From Arthrobacter sp. D5-1 (GTDB taxonomy: Bacteria; Actinomycetota; Actinomycetes; Actinomycetales; Micrococcaceae), in the NCBI RefSeq assembly GCF_017357425.1, contig NZ_CP014571.1:806001-870000 (forward strand): a stretch of 64,000 nucleotides of DNA. The letters are read 5' to 3'. Below are positions 45,216 to 53,235 of the stretch, piece by piece (positions within the stretch are counted from its first letter, which is position 1; each line of letters begins with the position of its first letter). A program made the position numbers and the translations under genes. The notes below the pieces were generated by a model that was not told the origin of the DNA, did no database searches, and was given only the letters and a program-made list of their open reading frames with translations.

Positions 45216-46241
45216 CTATCCCGGCTCTCCGTCGGAGCCATGGACATCGGCCTCGGGACTGAGCGGAGGGAAGCCCTCTGGCCGTGGAGTCTCTCCCCTT
45301 CCCCCCGCGGTAACCGGCAGGGATGGTGATGGATTGAAGACCAGGCGCAGGACGTCGGGCCGTGCGTAGTGTCCTGCCGGGTCAAGCGTGTTTTTGGCCA
45401 GGTCGATTCTCGACAAGTCGATATCCGCGTAGACAATGCCTTCCTCGTTGGGTGGCATGAGCTCGCTGATCAACCCTGAGTTTGGCCCGTAGATACGGGC
45501 GAATCCTCCACCCCCGGTGTAAACGGGACACGTGCCTTCGTTTGCGACCGCAAATACCCGGGCGCCTTCTTCGCTCATGATTTGGGAGGACGTGATCACG
45601 AAGGTGCCGCCCTCGAGTGCATAAGTCTGGGACGCCGCCATGATGGATTCGGGACTCAGGGCAGGTTCGTTGCCCAATATGCCCAGGCACGGCCAGGCTG
45701 CGACATGTATCTGTTCATTCTGCGAATACATGGCGTACTTGGTGAGGGGTTGCAGATGCTCGGCACAATTGAGGGCGCCTAATCGTCCCAGCGCAGTGTC
45801 AACCACCCGGATGCCGCTGCCGTCGCTCTCCCCGAACAGCGCACGTTCCACATGGGTCGGCTTCAGCTTGCGGCGGTGCAGTACGACATCGCCATCCGGC
45901 CCGATGATGGATTGAGCCATGTAGAGGGAGCCCCCGGCCTTTTCACTGTAGCCAACAACCACAGTGATGGAATTCTCACGGGCCGCCCTGCGAATACGCG
46001 CCATTTGAGCGTCCGAAACATGGAGGGAATTGGCGTGATATTTCGCCAGGAATTCCTGCTGCAGGTAAACCGGGTGGCTCCAAAGAAATACGGGGTACCC
46101 GGGAATCCAAGTCTCCGGAAAAGCAATCAGCTGGGCACCCGCCGATGCCGCTTCGGCTATCAATTTGAGCGTCTTTGACACTGTGGCTTCTGCATCAAGC
46201 CAAACGGGTTCAGCCTGCACCGCGGCAACACGAACAAGCAT
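45216..46241 (-). CDS. Nitrilase, arylacetonitrilase-like
   Basis: Hydrolyses a nitrile to acid and ammonia. ATG 46241 is preferred over the in-frame TTG 46259 because AGGAG lies 6 bases before it; the product is 341 aa. The catalytic set is Glu43 (FPETWIPGYP), Lys125 (HRRKLKPTHVER) and Cys159 (GALNCAEHLQPL). The residue after the Cys is Ala, where most nitrilases have Trp; the arylacetonitrilase of Pseudomonas fluorescens EBC191, which acts on mandelonitrile, also has Ala there. ALFGESDGSG and HVAAWPCLG fit that group. It is the first gene of the cluster. A roughly 30-residue polar C-terminal tail follows the fold. Confidence 0.9.
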   Translation of the reverse strand: MLVRVAAVQAEPVWLDAEATVSKTLKLIAEAASAGAQLIAFPETWIPGYPVFLWSHPVYLQQEFLAKYHANSLHVSDAQMARIRRAARENSITVVVGYSEKAGGSLYMAQSIIGPDGDVVLHRRKLKPTHVERALFGESDGSGIRVVDTALGRLGALNCAEHLQPLTKYAMYSQNEQIHVAAWPCLGILGNEPALSPESIMAASQTYALEGGTFVITSSQIMSEEGARVFAVANEGTCPVYTGGGGFARIYGPNSGLISELMPPNEEGIVYADIDLSRIDLAKNTLDPAGHYARPDVLRLVFNPSPSLPVTAGGRGETPRPEGFPPLSPEADVHGSDGEPG

Positions 46242-46282
46242 GGGTTTCTCCTGCGTCAAAGTGAACGGCGATACGGGATTTG

Positions 46283-46298
46283 TGTGAGCGTAGTCACT
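46283..46298. promoter_or_regulatory. Crp/GlxR-type site upstream of the nitrilase
   Basis: TGTGA-GCGTAG-TCACT matches 9 of 10 informative bases of TGTGA-N6-TCACA. It lies 42-57 bases before the nitrilase ATG, suitable for control of the first promoter of the cluster. Confidence 0.65.
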
Positions 46299-46349
46299 GC
46301 AAATTGAACTTTACCGCCGGACCTTCAATCGATCCAGTAAATATATTCA

Positions 46350-46362
46350 CTATCCAAAATAG
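46350..46362. promoter_or_regulatory. Candidate LysR box in AT-rich nitrilase promoter
   Basis: CTAT-CCAAA-ATAG is a short inverted repeat in an unusually AT-rich stretch (about 46335-46375) within the 281-base gap 46260-46540. That gap otherwise holds the Crp/GlxR-type site and an A5 run near 46496 (a T run on the minus strand) that may end the upstream operon. Confidence 0.4.
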
Positions 46363-46540
46363 ATAACCTCTATAAAGGCACAGAAGGCCAACTGCACGGT
46401 GAGATCCCAACATGAATAAACGCGGAGAGACGATGTTTTTGGGCTGCTGGATCAGCAGGTAGCAAGGAGCGTTTTCCCTCTTGTCCGCCTGATGTAAAAA
46501 CGCCGATGGGGGCCGCTCCGTCATGCGAGCCCTGCTGCCC

Positions 46541-47017
46541 CTAAACCCCGACCGTCTTCAGGTAGTTCCGGATGCCATCGACCACCAGTTGATGGTCGTC
46601 GTCAGAGGACAGGCCGGAGGCCGTGACTGCCCCGATCACACCTGCGCTGGGCACACGGATCGGGAAGGAGCCTCCAGCCAGGGTGTAGTCCTCGTGGGCC
46701 AGCCACCCGTTGCCCAGGGGGCTGTGGGTCCGGGAAGCAAACAGCTCGGTCAACAGTGCTGTGCTGTGCTCAAACCGCAGGACGGACGCGGACTTCCGAC
46801 GGATCCACTCTTCCTGGTCCGACGTTGCGCCGGGCAGGACACAGCGGAAGAGCACGATGTTGTGGCGGCGGATGTCGATCGCCACACCGAACTCCGAAGC
46901 GATGGCGTGGTTGGCGATGAGCGAGCCGAGCCGCCAAGCGTCGTGATGGTCGAAGCTGGCGAAGACCAGCTCTTCTTCCTGCTGGCGGAGCTCGGTAAGG
47001 CGCGGCGAATCAGTCAT
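46541..47017 (-). CDS. UPF0303/GlcG-like (heme-degrading-domain) protein
   Basis: A 158-aa protein of the UPF0303 family (HbpS/GlcG-like fold). Characteristic segments are HHDAWRLGSLIANHA, VAIDIRRHNIVLFRC, DQEEWIRRKSASVLRF and the end GVIGAVTASGLSSDDDHQLV. Homologues are annotated as heme-degrading-domain proteins; biochemical function is poorly known. It overlaps the upstream Gfo/Idh gene by 8 bases and is the last gene of the seven-gene operon. Confidence 0.85.
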   Translation of the reverse strand: MTDSPRLTELRQQEEELVFASFDHHDAWRLGSLIANHAIASEFGVAIDIRRHNIVLFRCVLPGATSDQEEWIRRKSASVLRFEHSTALLTELFASRTHSPLGNGWLAHEDYTLAGGSFPIRVPSAGVIGAVTASGLSSDDDHQLVVDGIRNYLKTVGV

Positions 47018-48026
47018 TGTCGTTTCCTTCCAAGACGGCGTCTGAGTCGTAGCGGAGCCCTATCTGCCTGCGGATCTCATCCATCGCTGCCATGATGGCC
47101 ACGCTCTCGCTCGGCGGCAGGATGGTTCCAGCGGTGGAACCGGCCCTGACCAGGCGTTCCAGCTCGGCTGCCTGGTACTGCATGCCCCGGCTGTTCACCG
47201 GCTGGTCGTACCGTTCGATAACGCTGCCATCAACGGCATGAACGGTGAACGGCACGGGGTTGTACCAGGTGTGTTCGATGTCGATCCACCCCTCGGTGCC
47301 GATCACCATGGCCCGGTTGGCGCTCGCGGCGTCGAGTTCACAATCTACTAGTGCTTGCTGACCGCCCGGGTAGTCAAGAATGGCGGCCGTCTGCCGGTCC
47401 ACACCCGTCGCGGTCATGGACGTGCTTGCCCGGATTGCGGCAGGCGTGCCAAGGATGTCGAACGCGAAGGAGATCGGGTAGATCCCCAGGTCCAGCAGCG
47501 CGCCACCGCCCAGAGCGGGATCGTTCAGCCGGTGGGCAGGGTCCTTGGGCAGGCTCTGGTTATGGCTGGCGACCACCTTCCGGACCTCGCCGATGGCGCC
47601 TTCCTGGATGAGTTCGCGGATGCGGATCATATGGGGGAGGAATCGCGTCCACATGGCCTCCAAAGCCACCAGGCCTTTGGCTTCGGCCAGAGCTACGATC
47701 TCCTGGGCTTGGTGGGCATTCATGGTGAACGCCTTTTCCACCAGCACGTGCTTGCCGGCGTTCAACGCCATGAGTGCGTTCGCGTGGTGGAAGGGATGCG
47801 GTGTGGCGATGTAGATGACGTCCACGTCAGGGTCCGCTACCAGCGCTTCGTAGCTCCCGTGCGCCGTGGTCACACCGTATTGCCCAGCGAACGCCTTGCT
47901 TGATTCAAGGCTCCGCGAGCCAACGGCCTGCACGGTAAAGCCGTTCTCGTTGAGGTCCTGCGTTTGCAGGCCGGCGATGAATCCGGTGCCAAGGATGCCC
48001 CAGCGAATCGGGGAGGGAGAGGTCAC
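47010..48026 (-). CDS. Gfo/Idh/MocA-family oxidoreductase (third of the operon)
   Basis: A 338-aa NAD(P)-dependent oxidoreductase. It has WGILGTGFIAG near residue 9, VEKAFTMN with the EK pair (Ala replacing the usual Pro of EKP), and GGGALLDLGIYPISFAFDIL, the dihydrodiol-dehydrogenase-like subgroup. GTG 48026 follows AAGGA by 8 bases; the gene begins 4 bases after the TolB-like stop. It acts on a sugar-like substrate that is not identified. Confidence 0.88.
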   Translation of the reverse strand: MTSPSPIRWGILGTGFIAGLQTQDLNENGFTVQAVGSRSLESSKAFAGQYGVTTAHGSYEALVADPDVDVIYIATPHPFHHANALMALNAGKHVLVEKAFTMNAHQAQEIVALAEAKGLVALEAMWTRFLPHMIRIRELIQEGAIGEVRKVVASHNQSLPKDPAHRLNDPALGGGALLDLGIYPISFAFDILGTPAAIRASTSMTATGVDRQTAAILDYPGGQQALVDCELDAASANRAMVIGTEGWIDIEHTWYNPVPFTVHAVDGSVIERYDQPVNSRGMQYQAAELERLVRAGSTAGTILPPSESVAIMAAMDEIRRQIGLRYDSDAVLEGNDND

Positions 48027-48030
48027 GTCG

Positions 48031-48939
48031 TTAGTCCTTCATTGAGTCTGCGAGTGGGTAGGCCACGAACGCAAAGTGCGTCGAGTCCGGCGACCAGCTG
48101 TTGACGTTGAGGGTACCTTGGCCACCGAAGAGTGGCCATGTATGGAGGGGAATGGTCCAGTCCTCGGTCGAAACAAGCACGACGGCGACCGGCAAGTCGG
48201 CGGGGTGGCCAACAGTACCGCTGGGGAACCGGAGATACGTGGCGTGGCTGCCGTCGGGAGAGAGGTGCGGGAACCAGTCGACGGTCTCTGATTCGAGGAG
48301 TTGTGCAAAGTTGGACCCGTCCACGCGAATCCGGGCGAGCTGGGCATGGCCGGGCGCCGTGGTGAAGGACTCAGTGTTCAGATAGAGCCATTTCCCATCG
48401 GGCGAGTACTCCGGGCCATCGCAGTGGCCTGAACCGACGTCAAGGGGCCCGACGTCGACGCTGGCGGCAGCACCGCCGTCGGACGCTATGGTCATCAGGC
48501 GACCCGGCTGCGTAAAGCCGCCGGCTTCGATCCCCACATACGCGAGTTCCTTGCCATCGGGGCTGACGCCGTGGAGGAAATGGAAGCGGCCGTCCTCATC
48601 CGTGATCCTGGTAGCGGGGCCACCCTCCAGCAATGTGCGGTAGATATGGCCGTCGTTCGCGGACAGGAAGATGCCTTCGCCATCAGGTGCCAGGACGTGA
48701 TCGTTGTTCAGGGCCGGAATGCCGCTGAGTGGGACCTGATTGGGCTCGCCGCCCGAACCGCCCGAGACCTCCAGTGTCCATAACTTCCCGTCGCCGTTGA
48801 GGACGAGCGCGTCGCCGTCAAGGGTCCAGTTGGGGGCTTCGAACAATACGCAGTCGGTGCTGTACACCAGCTCGGCCCGACCGGTCACCGACGCGATCCA
48901 CACCTCGCAGCGCTGGCCGGGTTGAAGGGTGCGGATCAC
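48031..48939 (-). CDS. TolB-like beta-propeller (PD40 repeat) protein
   Basis: A 302-aa protein starting at GTG 48939; the longer frame upstream lies inside the isomerase gene and is Arg/Pro-rich junk. It has repeated PD40/WD40-like blades such as GVSPDGKELAYVGIEAGG, GPEYSPDGKWLYLNTESF, WFPHLSPDGSHATYLRF and NSWSPDSTHFAFVAYP. There is no signal peptide, unlike true TolB. Similar proteins in sugar operons resemble oligogalacturonide-lyase or scaffold propellers; enzymatic activity is unproven. Confidence 0.83.
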   Translation of the reverse strand: MIRTLQPGQRCEVWIASVTGRAELVYSTDCVLFEAPNWTLDGDALVLNGDGKLWTLEVSGGSGGEPNQVPLSGIPALNNDHVLAPDGEGIFLSANDGHIYRTLLEGGPATRITDEDGRFHFLHGVSPDGKELAYVGIEAGGFTQPGRLMTIASDGGAAASVDVGPLDVGSGHCDGPEYSPDGKWLYLNTESFTTAPGHAQLARIRVDGSNFAQLLESETVDWFPHLSPDGSHATYLRFPSGTVGHPADLPVAVVLVSTEDWTIPLHTWPLFGGQGTLNVNSWSPDSTHFAFVAYPLADSMKD

Positions 48940-48950
48940 GTCGGGTGGTC

Positions 48951-49952
48951 CTAGTCTTTGCTGCTGAACGCGGCGTCGAAGCTGGTTTGGGAGGCGGGGA
49001 AGTCGAATTTCTTGAGCGCGGCGAGGGCTTCGGGGGCGCCGTGGAGTCGGTCCATGCCTGCGTCTTCCCATTCCACGGAGATGGGTCCGTTGTAGCCGAT
49101 GGCGGTGAGGGCGCGGAAGGACGATTCCCAGGGCACGTCGCCGCGTCCGGCGGAGACGAAGTCCCAGCCGCGGCGGGGGTCGCCCCAGGGCAGGTGGGAG
49201 CCCATGACGGTGTTCCGGCCGGTGGGGCGGAGCTTGGTGTCTTTGCAGTCCACGTGGTAGATCCGGTCTTTGAAGTCCCAGATGAAGGACACGGGGTCGA
49301 TGCCTTGCCACATGAAGTGGGAGGGGTCCCAGTTCAGGCCGAACGCTTCCCGGTGGCCGATCGCTTCGAGGGTCCGGACGGTGGTCCAGTAGTCGTAGGC
49401 GATCTCACTCGGGTGGACTTCGTGGGCGAAGCGGACCCCGTTTTCGTCGAAGACGTCCAGGATGGGGTTCCAGCGGTCGGCGAAGTCCTGGTAGCCGGCC
49501 TCGATGACTTTCTCGGGGACGGGCGGGAACATGGCCACGTACTGCCAGATGGAAGAGCCGGTGAACCCCACCACGGTGTCCACCCCCAACGCCTTGGCGA
49601 GGCGGGCGGTGTGTTTCATTTCTTCGGCGGCGCGTTGGCGGACGCCTTCGGGCTCCCCGTCGCCCCAGACACGTGAGCCGACGATGGCTTCGTGGCGGAA
49701 GTCGATGGGGTCATCGCAGACGGCCTGGCCTTTGAGGTGGTTGGAGATGGCCCAGACCTTCAGGTCGTACTTCTCCAGAACGGCGAGTTTGGACTCGACG
49801 TAGCCGGGTTCGTCCCAGCGCCATGCGTCCAGGTGGTCTCCGGAGACGGCGATTTCCAGGCCGTCATAGCCCCAGCCCGAGGCAAGGCGCGCGACTTCCT
49901 CGAAGGGGAGATCGGCCCACTGGCCGGTAAACAAGGTGTACGGGCGGGGCAT
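48951..49952 (-). CDS. Sugar phosphate isomerase/epimerase (TIM barrel), 333 aa
   Basis: An AP-endonuclease-2-fold enzyme with metal ligands in GLEIAVSGDHLD, FAHEVHPSEIAYD (Glu/His), LNWDPSHFMWQGID (Asp/His), YHVDCKDTKLR and ISVEWEDAGMDR (Glu). AAGGAG lies 8 bases before the ATG. It starts 1 base after the upstream Gfo/Idh stop. It and the 253-aa isomerase share the fold but are clearly different, implying two successive keto-sugar steps. Confidence 0.87.
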   Translation of the reverse strand: MPRPYTLFTGQWADLPFEEVARLASGWGYDGLEIAVSGDHLDAWRWDEPGYVESKLAVLEKYDLKVWAISNHLKGQAVCDDPIDFRHEAIVGSRVWGDGEPEGVRQRAAEEMKHTARLAKALGVDTVVGFTGSSIWQYVAMFPPVPEKVIEAGYQDFADRWNPILDVFDENGVRFAHEVHPSEIAYDYWTTVRTLEAIGHREAFGLNWDPSHFMWQGIDPVSFIWDFKDRIYHVDCKDTKLRPTGRNTVMGSHLPWGDPRRGWDFVSAGRGDVPWESSFRALTAIGYNGPISVEWEDAGMDRLHGAPEALAALKKFDFPASQTSFDAAFSSKD

Positions 49953-49953
49953 G

Positions 49954-51120
49954 TCAGGCTCCTTCAGTAGCGGATGCGTTGAGCTGGATCAGTGAGCTTT
50001 TGGCGGCCGCGGACTCTTCCACGGCGTCCAGGATGTGCTGGACGTTCAGTCCATCCTCGAACGACGGCGACGGCGACTCACCGGCCGCGATCGCGGTGAG
50101 GAAGTCCCGGATCTGGTGCGTGAAAGTGTGTTCCCAGCCGATGATGTGACCCTGTGGCCACCAGGCTCCAAGGTACGGGTGCTCCGGTTCGTTGACCAGG
50201 ATCCGGCGGAAGCCCTGCTCACGGATGGGCGCTGTGGTGTCCATGAAGTTCAGCTCGTTCAGGTTCTCCAGGTCAAACATCAGCGAACCCAGCGAACCGT
50301 AGATTTCGAGCTGGAGCGAGTTCTTCTGGCCCGTGGCAACGCGGGAGGCCTCTACTGAGGCGATTGCTCCAGAGGCGAGCGAAAGGTTAACCCAGGCGGC
50401 GTCGTCGACCGTGACCTCCTCTGGACCTTCTGCGCCGGGGCGTTGATCAACAAAAGTCTGGAGACGGCCCGATACCTCGGTGACGTCATCGCCCAGGAGG
50501 TACAGGATCTGGTCGATGGCGTGGGAAGCGATATCCCCGAGTGCCCCGGAACCGGCGGTTTCCTTGCGGAGGCGCCAGGACATGGGGGACTCCGGGTCGG
50601 TGAGCCAGTCCTGCAGGTAGGCGGCGCGGACGTGCCGGACGGTGCCGAGGCGGCCTTCGGCGATGAGTTCGCGGGCCAGCGCCAGGGCAGGGACGCGGCG
50701 GTAGTTGAACCCGATCATTGACTGCACTCCGAGGGCACGGGCTTTGGCGGCGGCTGCGGTCATCAGCTCAGCTTCACCCAAGGTGTTGGCCAGCGGCTTC
50801 TCCACGAGCACATGCTTGCCCGCCTCCAGCGCGGCGACGGCGATTTCGGCGTGCATCCAGCCCGGTGCGCAGATGTCGATGATGTGGATGTCGTCCCGTT
50901 CGATCACGGAACGCCAGTCGGTGGCGGACTCGGCCCAGCCGTACTTGGCTGCGGCTTCCGCTACAGCATCGGCGTCCCGGCCCACCAGCACTTTCTGCTC
51001 GAACGCCGGGACGTCAAAGAAGCTGGCCACGTTCCGCCACGCATTGGAGTGGGCTTTGCCCATGAAGGCGTAGCCGATTGCCGCAACGCCCAGCGGTGCG
51101 GATTGAGGAATGGTCGTCAT
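49954..51120 (-). CDS. Gfo/Idh/MocA-family oxidoreductase (second of the operon)
   Basis: A 388-aa dehydrogenase. The nucleotide loop is AAIGYAFMGKAHSNAW, the catalytic Lys is in VLVEKPLANT, and GSGALGDIASHAIDQILYLL holds the family Asp/His. The AFMGKAHSNA wording is that of ThuB/LacA-type sugar 3-dehydrogenases, so 3-keto-sugar chemistry is plausible but unproven. Confidence 0.88.
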   Translation of the reverse strand: MTTIPQSAPLGVAAIGYAFMGKAHSNAWRNVASFFDVPAFEQKVLVGRDADAVAEAAAKYGWAESATDWRSVIERDDIHIIDICAPGWMHAEIAVAALEAGKHVLVEKPLANTLGEAELMTAAAAKARALGVQSMIGFNYRRVPALALARELIAEGRLGTVRHVRAAYLQDWLTDPESPMSWRLRKETAGSGALGDIASHAIDQILYLLGDDVTEVSGRLQTFVDQRPGAEGPEEVTVDDAAWVNLSLASGAIASVEASRVATGQKNSLQLEIYGSLGSLMFDLENLNELNFMDTTAPIREQGFRRILVNEPEHPYLGAWWPQGHIIGWEHTFTHQIRDFLTAIAAGESPSPSFEDGLNVQHILDAVEESAAAKSSLIQLNASATEGA

Positions 51121-51135
51121 GTTCTTCGCCGTTTC

Positions 51136-52257
51136 CTAAAGGGTCGCTGTTTCGGGTGCCCAGTCCTCAGGGAGGGCAGCGGAGGCGGGTGCGTTGCTGG
51201 CGACGTCTACGAACGTGCCGGATTCCACGGATTCGGCGATCGAGACCATGCTGTCCAGCACGTGGTAGGCGAGATCGCCCGTGGCGCGGTGGGCGGTGCC
51301 GGCGCGGAGGGCGCGGGCCATGTCCAGGACGCCGAGGCCGCGGCCGTTCGCGGGACCGGTGGAGGGGATGATCTCGGGTTCTTCCGCGCCTGGGCGCCAG
51401 AGTTTGAGGTCGCCGTCGAAGTAGTTCGGGTCCGGCAGGGACAGGGTAGCTTCGGAGCCGGTGATTTCGACGAACCCCATCCGCAGGCGCGGGGACTCGA
51501 AGGAGAAGACGCTGTGGCTGGATTGGCCGCCTTCGAACTGTGCCATGGAGGAGACGTGCGTGGGGACCTCGACGGCGAATTCCTCGCCGGCTTTGGGTCC
51601 GGAACCGATGACACGGGTGGCTTTCGCGGAGGAGCCGACGGCGGCGACCTTGCGGATGGAGCCGAAGGTCTGGATCAGGGCGGTGAGGTAGTAGGGGCCC
51701 ATGTCGAACAGCGGACCGGCGCCGTGCTGGAACAAGAACGCAGGGTTCGGGTGCCAGGATTCCGGACCGGGAGTCTGGAACGTGGTCATGCCGGTCAAGG
51801 GTGTGCCGATGTCGCCGCGTTCGATGATGCGGCGCGCGGTTTGCAGGCCGGCGCCCAGGAAGGTGTCCGGTGCGGTGCCGAGGCGGATGCCGGCGGCGTC
51901 GGCTGTTTTGAGCAGGCCGAGCCCGGATTCGCGGTCCAGCGAGAAGGGCTTCTCGGTCCAGACGTGTTTGCCGGCGTTGACCGCAGCGGTGGCGACCTCG
52001 ACGTGCGCGGCGGGGATGGTCAGGTTCACGATGATTTCGACGTCGGGATGGTTCAGTGCCAGCTCAGGGGTGCCGAATTCGGCGATCCCGTATTCCTTGG
52101 CGCGTGCTTCGGCGGCCTCGACGAAGAGGTCGGCGATGACCAGGACTTTCAGGTCCGGGAAGACCGTGAGATTGTCCAGGTATTGCTTGCTGATGTTGCC
52201 TGCGCCGATGACGGCAACACCTATGGGGCCTTTACGGGTGGAGGGTGCGAAGCTCAT
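51136..52257 (-). CDS. Gfo/Idh/MocA-family oxidoreductase (first of the operon)
   Basis: A 373-aa dehydrogenase with VAVIGAGNISKQYLDNL, WTEKPFSLD (catalytic Lys) and GPLFDMGPYYLTALIQTFG. AAGGAG precedes ATG 52257, which overlaps the stop of the upstream isomerase by 4 bases (ATGA). Confidence 0.88.
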   Translation of the reverse strand: MSFAPSTRKGPIGVAVIGAGNISKQYLDNLTVFPDLKVLVIADLFVEAAEARAKEYGIAEFGTPELALNHPDVEIIVNLTIPAAHVEVATAAVNAGKHVWTEKPFSLDRESGLGLLKTADAAGIRLGTAPDTFLGAGLQTARRIIERGDIGTPLTGMTTFQTPGPESWHPNPAFLFQHGAGPLFDMGPYYLTALIQTFGSIRKVAAVGSSAKATRVIGSGPKAGEEFAVEVPTHVSSMAQFEGGQSSHSVFSFESPRLRMGFVEITGSEATLSLPDPNYFDGDLKLWRPGAEEPEIIPSTGPANGRGLGVLDMARALRAGTAHRATGDLAYHVLDSMVSIAESVESGTFVDVASNAPASAALPEDWAPETATL

Positions 52258-53015
52258 GCCTGTACTCCTTCGGCTGCGTCTGCGCTGGCTGCGGCGGTGA
52301 GGTAGGCCAGGCTTTGGGTGATGCCTTCGAAGATGTCGCCGGAGTAGTCATCAAATTCCACCACGCCTACTTCCAGTGACTTCGCTGCGGCGATGACGTC
52401 CAGGACCGGGATGGTGCCCTGGCCTGCGGGCTGTTGGGCTTTGGTGTCGGTGGTGGCCGGGCCGTCCTTGATGTGGATGAGCTTTACCCGGTCACCAAGG
52501 CGGGCCAGGACTTCCACGGGATCCTGGCCGCCGACGGCTACCCAGTAGGTGTCTATTTCCAGGACCACTTCCGGGTCCAGCAACCCTTCGAAGTATTCCA
52601 GTGCGGTTTTGCCCTCGATGGTGGACTCCAGCTCCCAGGCGTGGTTGTGGTACCCCACGCGGATGCCGTACCCGGCGCCCTTCTTCGCTGCGGCGTTGAG
52701 CTTGGCAGCGGTGGCCTGGATGGTTTCGGCGTCCTGCCAGTGCTCCGCGGGAAGGAAAGGATCGATCACCGTGGTGATGCCCAGTTCCTTGGCGGCTGCG
52801 AAGATCTCGTCCTGATCCTGGGACAACAGCGGGGCGTGCCCGGACGGCGCGGTCAGGCCGTTCTCCTTCAACGCTGCACCGAGTTCCTTGGCCGTGGCCA
52901 CAAAGTTGTACGGCTCCACCTGCGTGAAACCGATCCCGGCGACCTTCCTGATGGTTCCCGGCAGGTCCTCCTGGATGGCATCGCGGAGGGTGTACAGCTG
53001 AAGTGAATACGACAT
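52254..53015 (-). CDS. Sugar phosphate isomerase/epimerase (TIM barrel), 253 aa
   Basis: First gene of the operon. It starts SYSLQLYTLRDAIQEDLPGT, the pattern of IolE/IolI-like isomerases, and has metal-ligand segments GYHNHAWELE, VLEIDTYWVAVGG, KLIHIKDG and GVVEFDDYSGD. AAGGAA lies 5 bases before the ATG. The promoter region upstream contains the ROK-type operator. Likely partner of the Gfo/Idh enzymes in catabolism of a sugar or inositol-like compound. Confidence 0.87.
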   Translation of the reverse strand: MSYSLQLYTLRDAIQEDLPGTIRKVAGIGFTQVEPYNFVATAKELGAALKENGLTAPSGHAPLLSQDQDEIFAAAKELGITTVIDPFLPAEHWQDAETIQATAAKLNAAAKKGAGYGIRVGYHNHAWELESTIEGKTALEYFEGLLDPEVVLEIDTYWVAVGGQDPVEVLARLGDRVKLIHIKDGPATTDTKAQQPAGQGTIPVLDVIAAAKSLEVGVVEFDDYSGDIFEGITQSLAYLTAAASADAAEGVQA

Positions 53016-53145
53016 TGGGTTCCTTTTCGGGAGAGGGTGTTTCCGGGAGATCAGGGACTTGGCGCCAGTCTAGTGAGCACCCACTGGGGGAGCTAACGAT
53101 TCCGCCCGGCAATGGACTGTTCGAGCACTCATTTCAGCCTAGAGG

Positions 53146-53173
53146 GACTTTTGCCGATCGTCTAGCAAAAGTC
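53146..53173. promoter_or_regulatory. Operator between the ROK gene and the sugar operon
   Basis: GACTTTTGC (53146-53154) and GCAAAAGTC (53165-53173) are perfect 9-bp arms with a 10-base spacer containing CGATCG. It is centred in the divergent gap and suits a dimeric ROK/NagC-type repressor. Confidence 0.7.
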
Positions 53174-53235
53174 GAAGATATTCTGACAAAGTTCTGGTGG
53201 ATGACATGCATAAGCAATCGTGCTTCACTATGTGG

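Noticed and set aside
46294..46524. 76-codon minus-strand frame before the nitrilase
   Set aside because: No ribosome site, lies in the AT-rich promoter region and has no protein-like pattern.
50812..52305. 497-codon plus-strand open frame opposite the Gfo/Idh genes
   Set aside because: Gly/Val/Arg-rich, no motif, lies antisense to two well-supported genes; typical of high-GC DNA.
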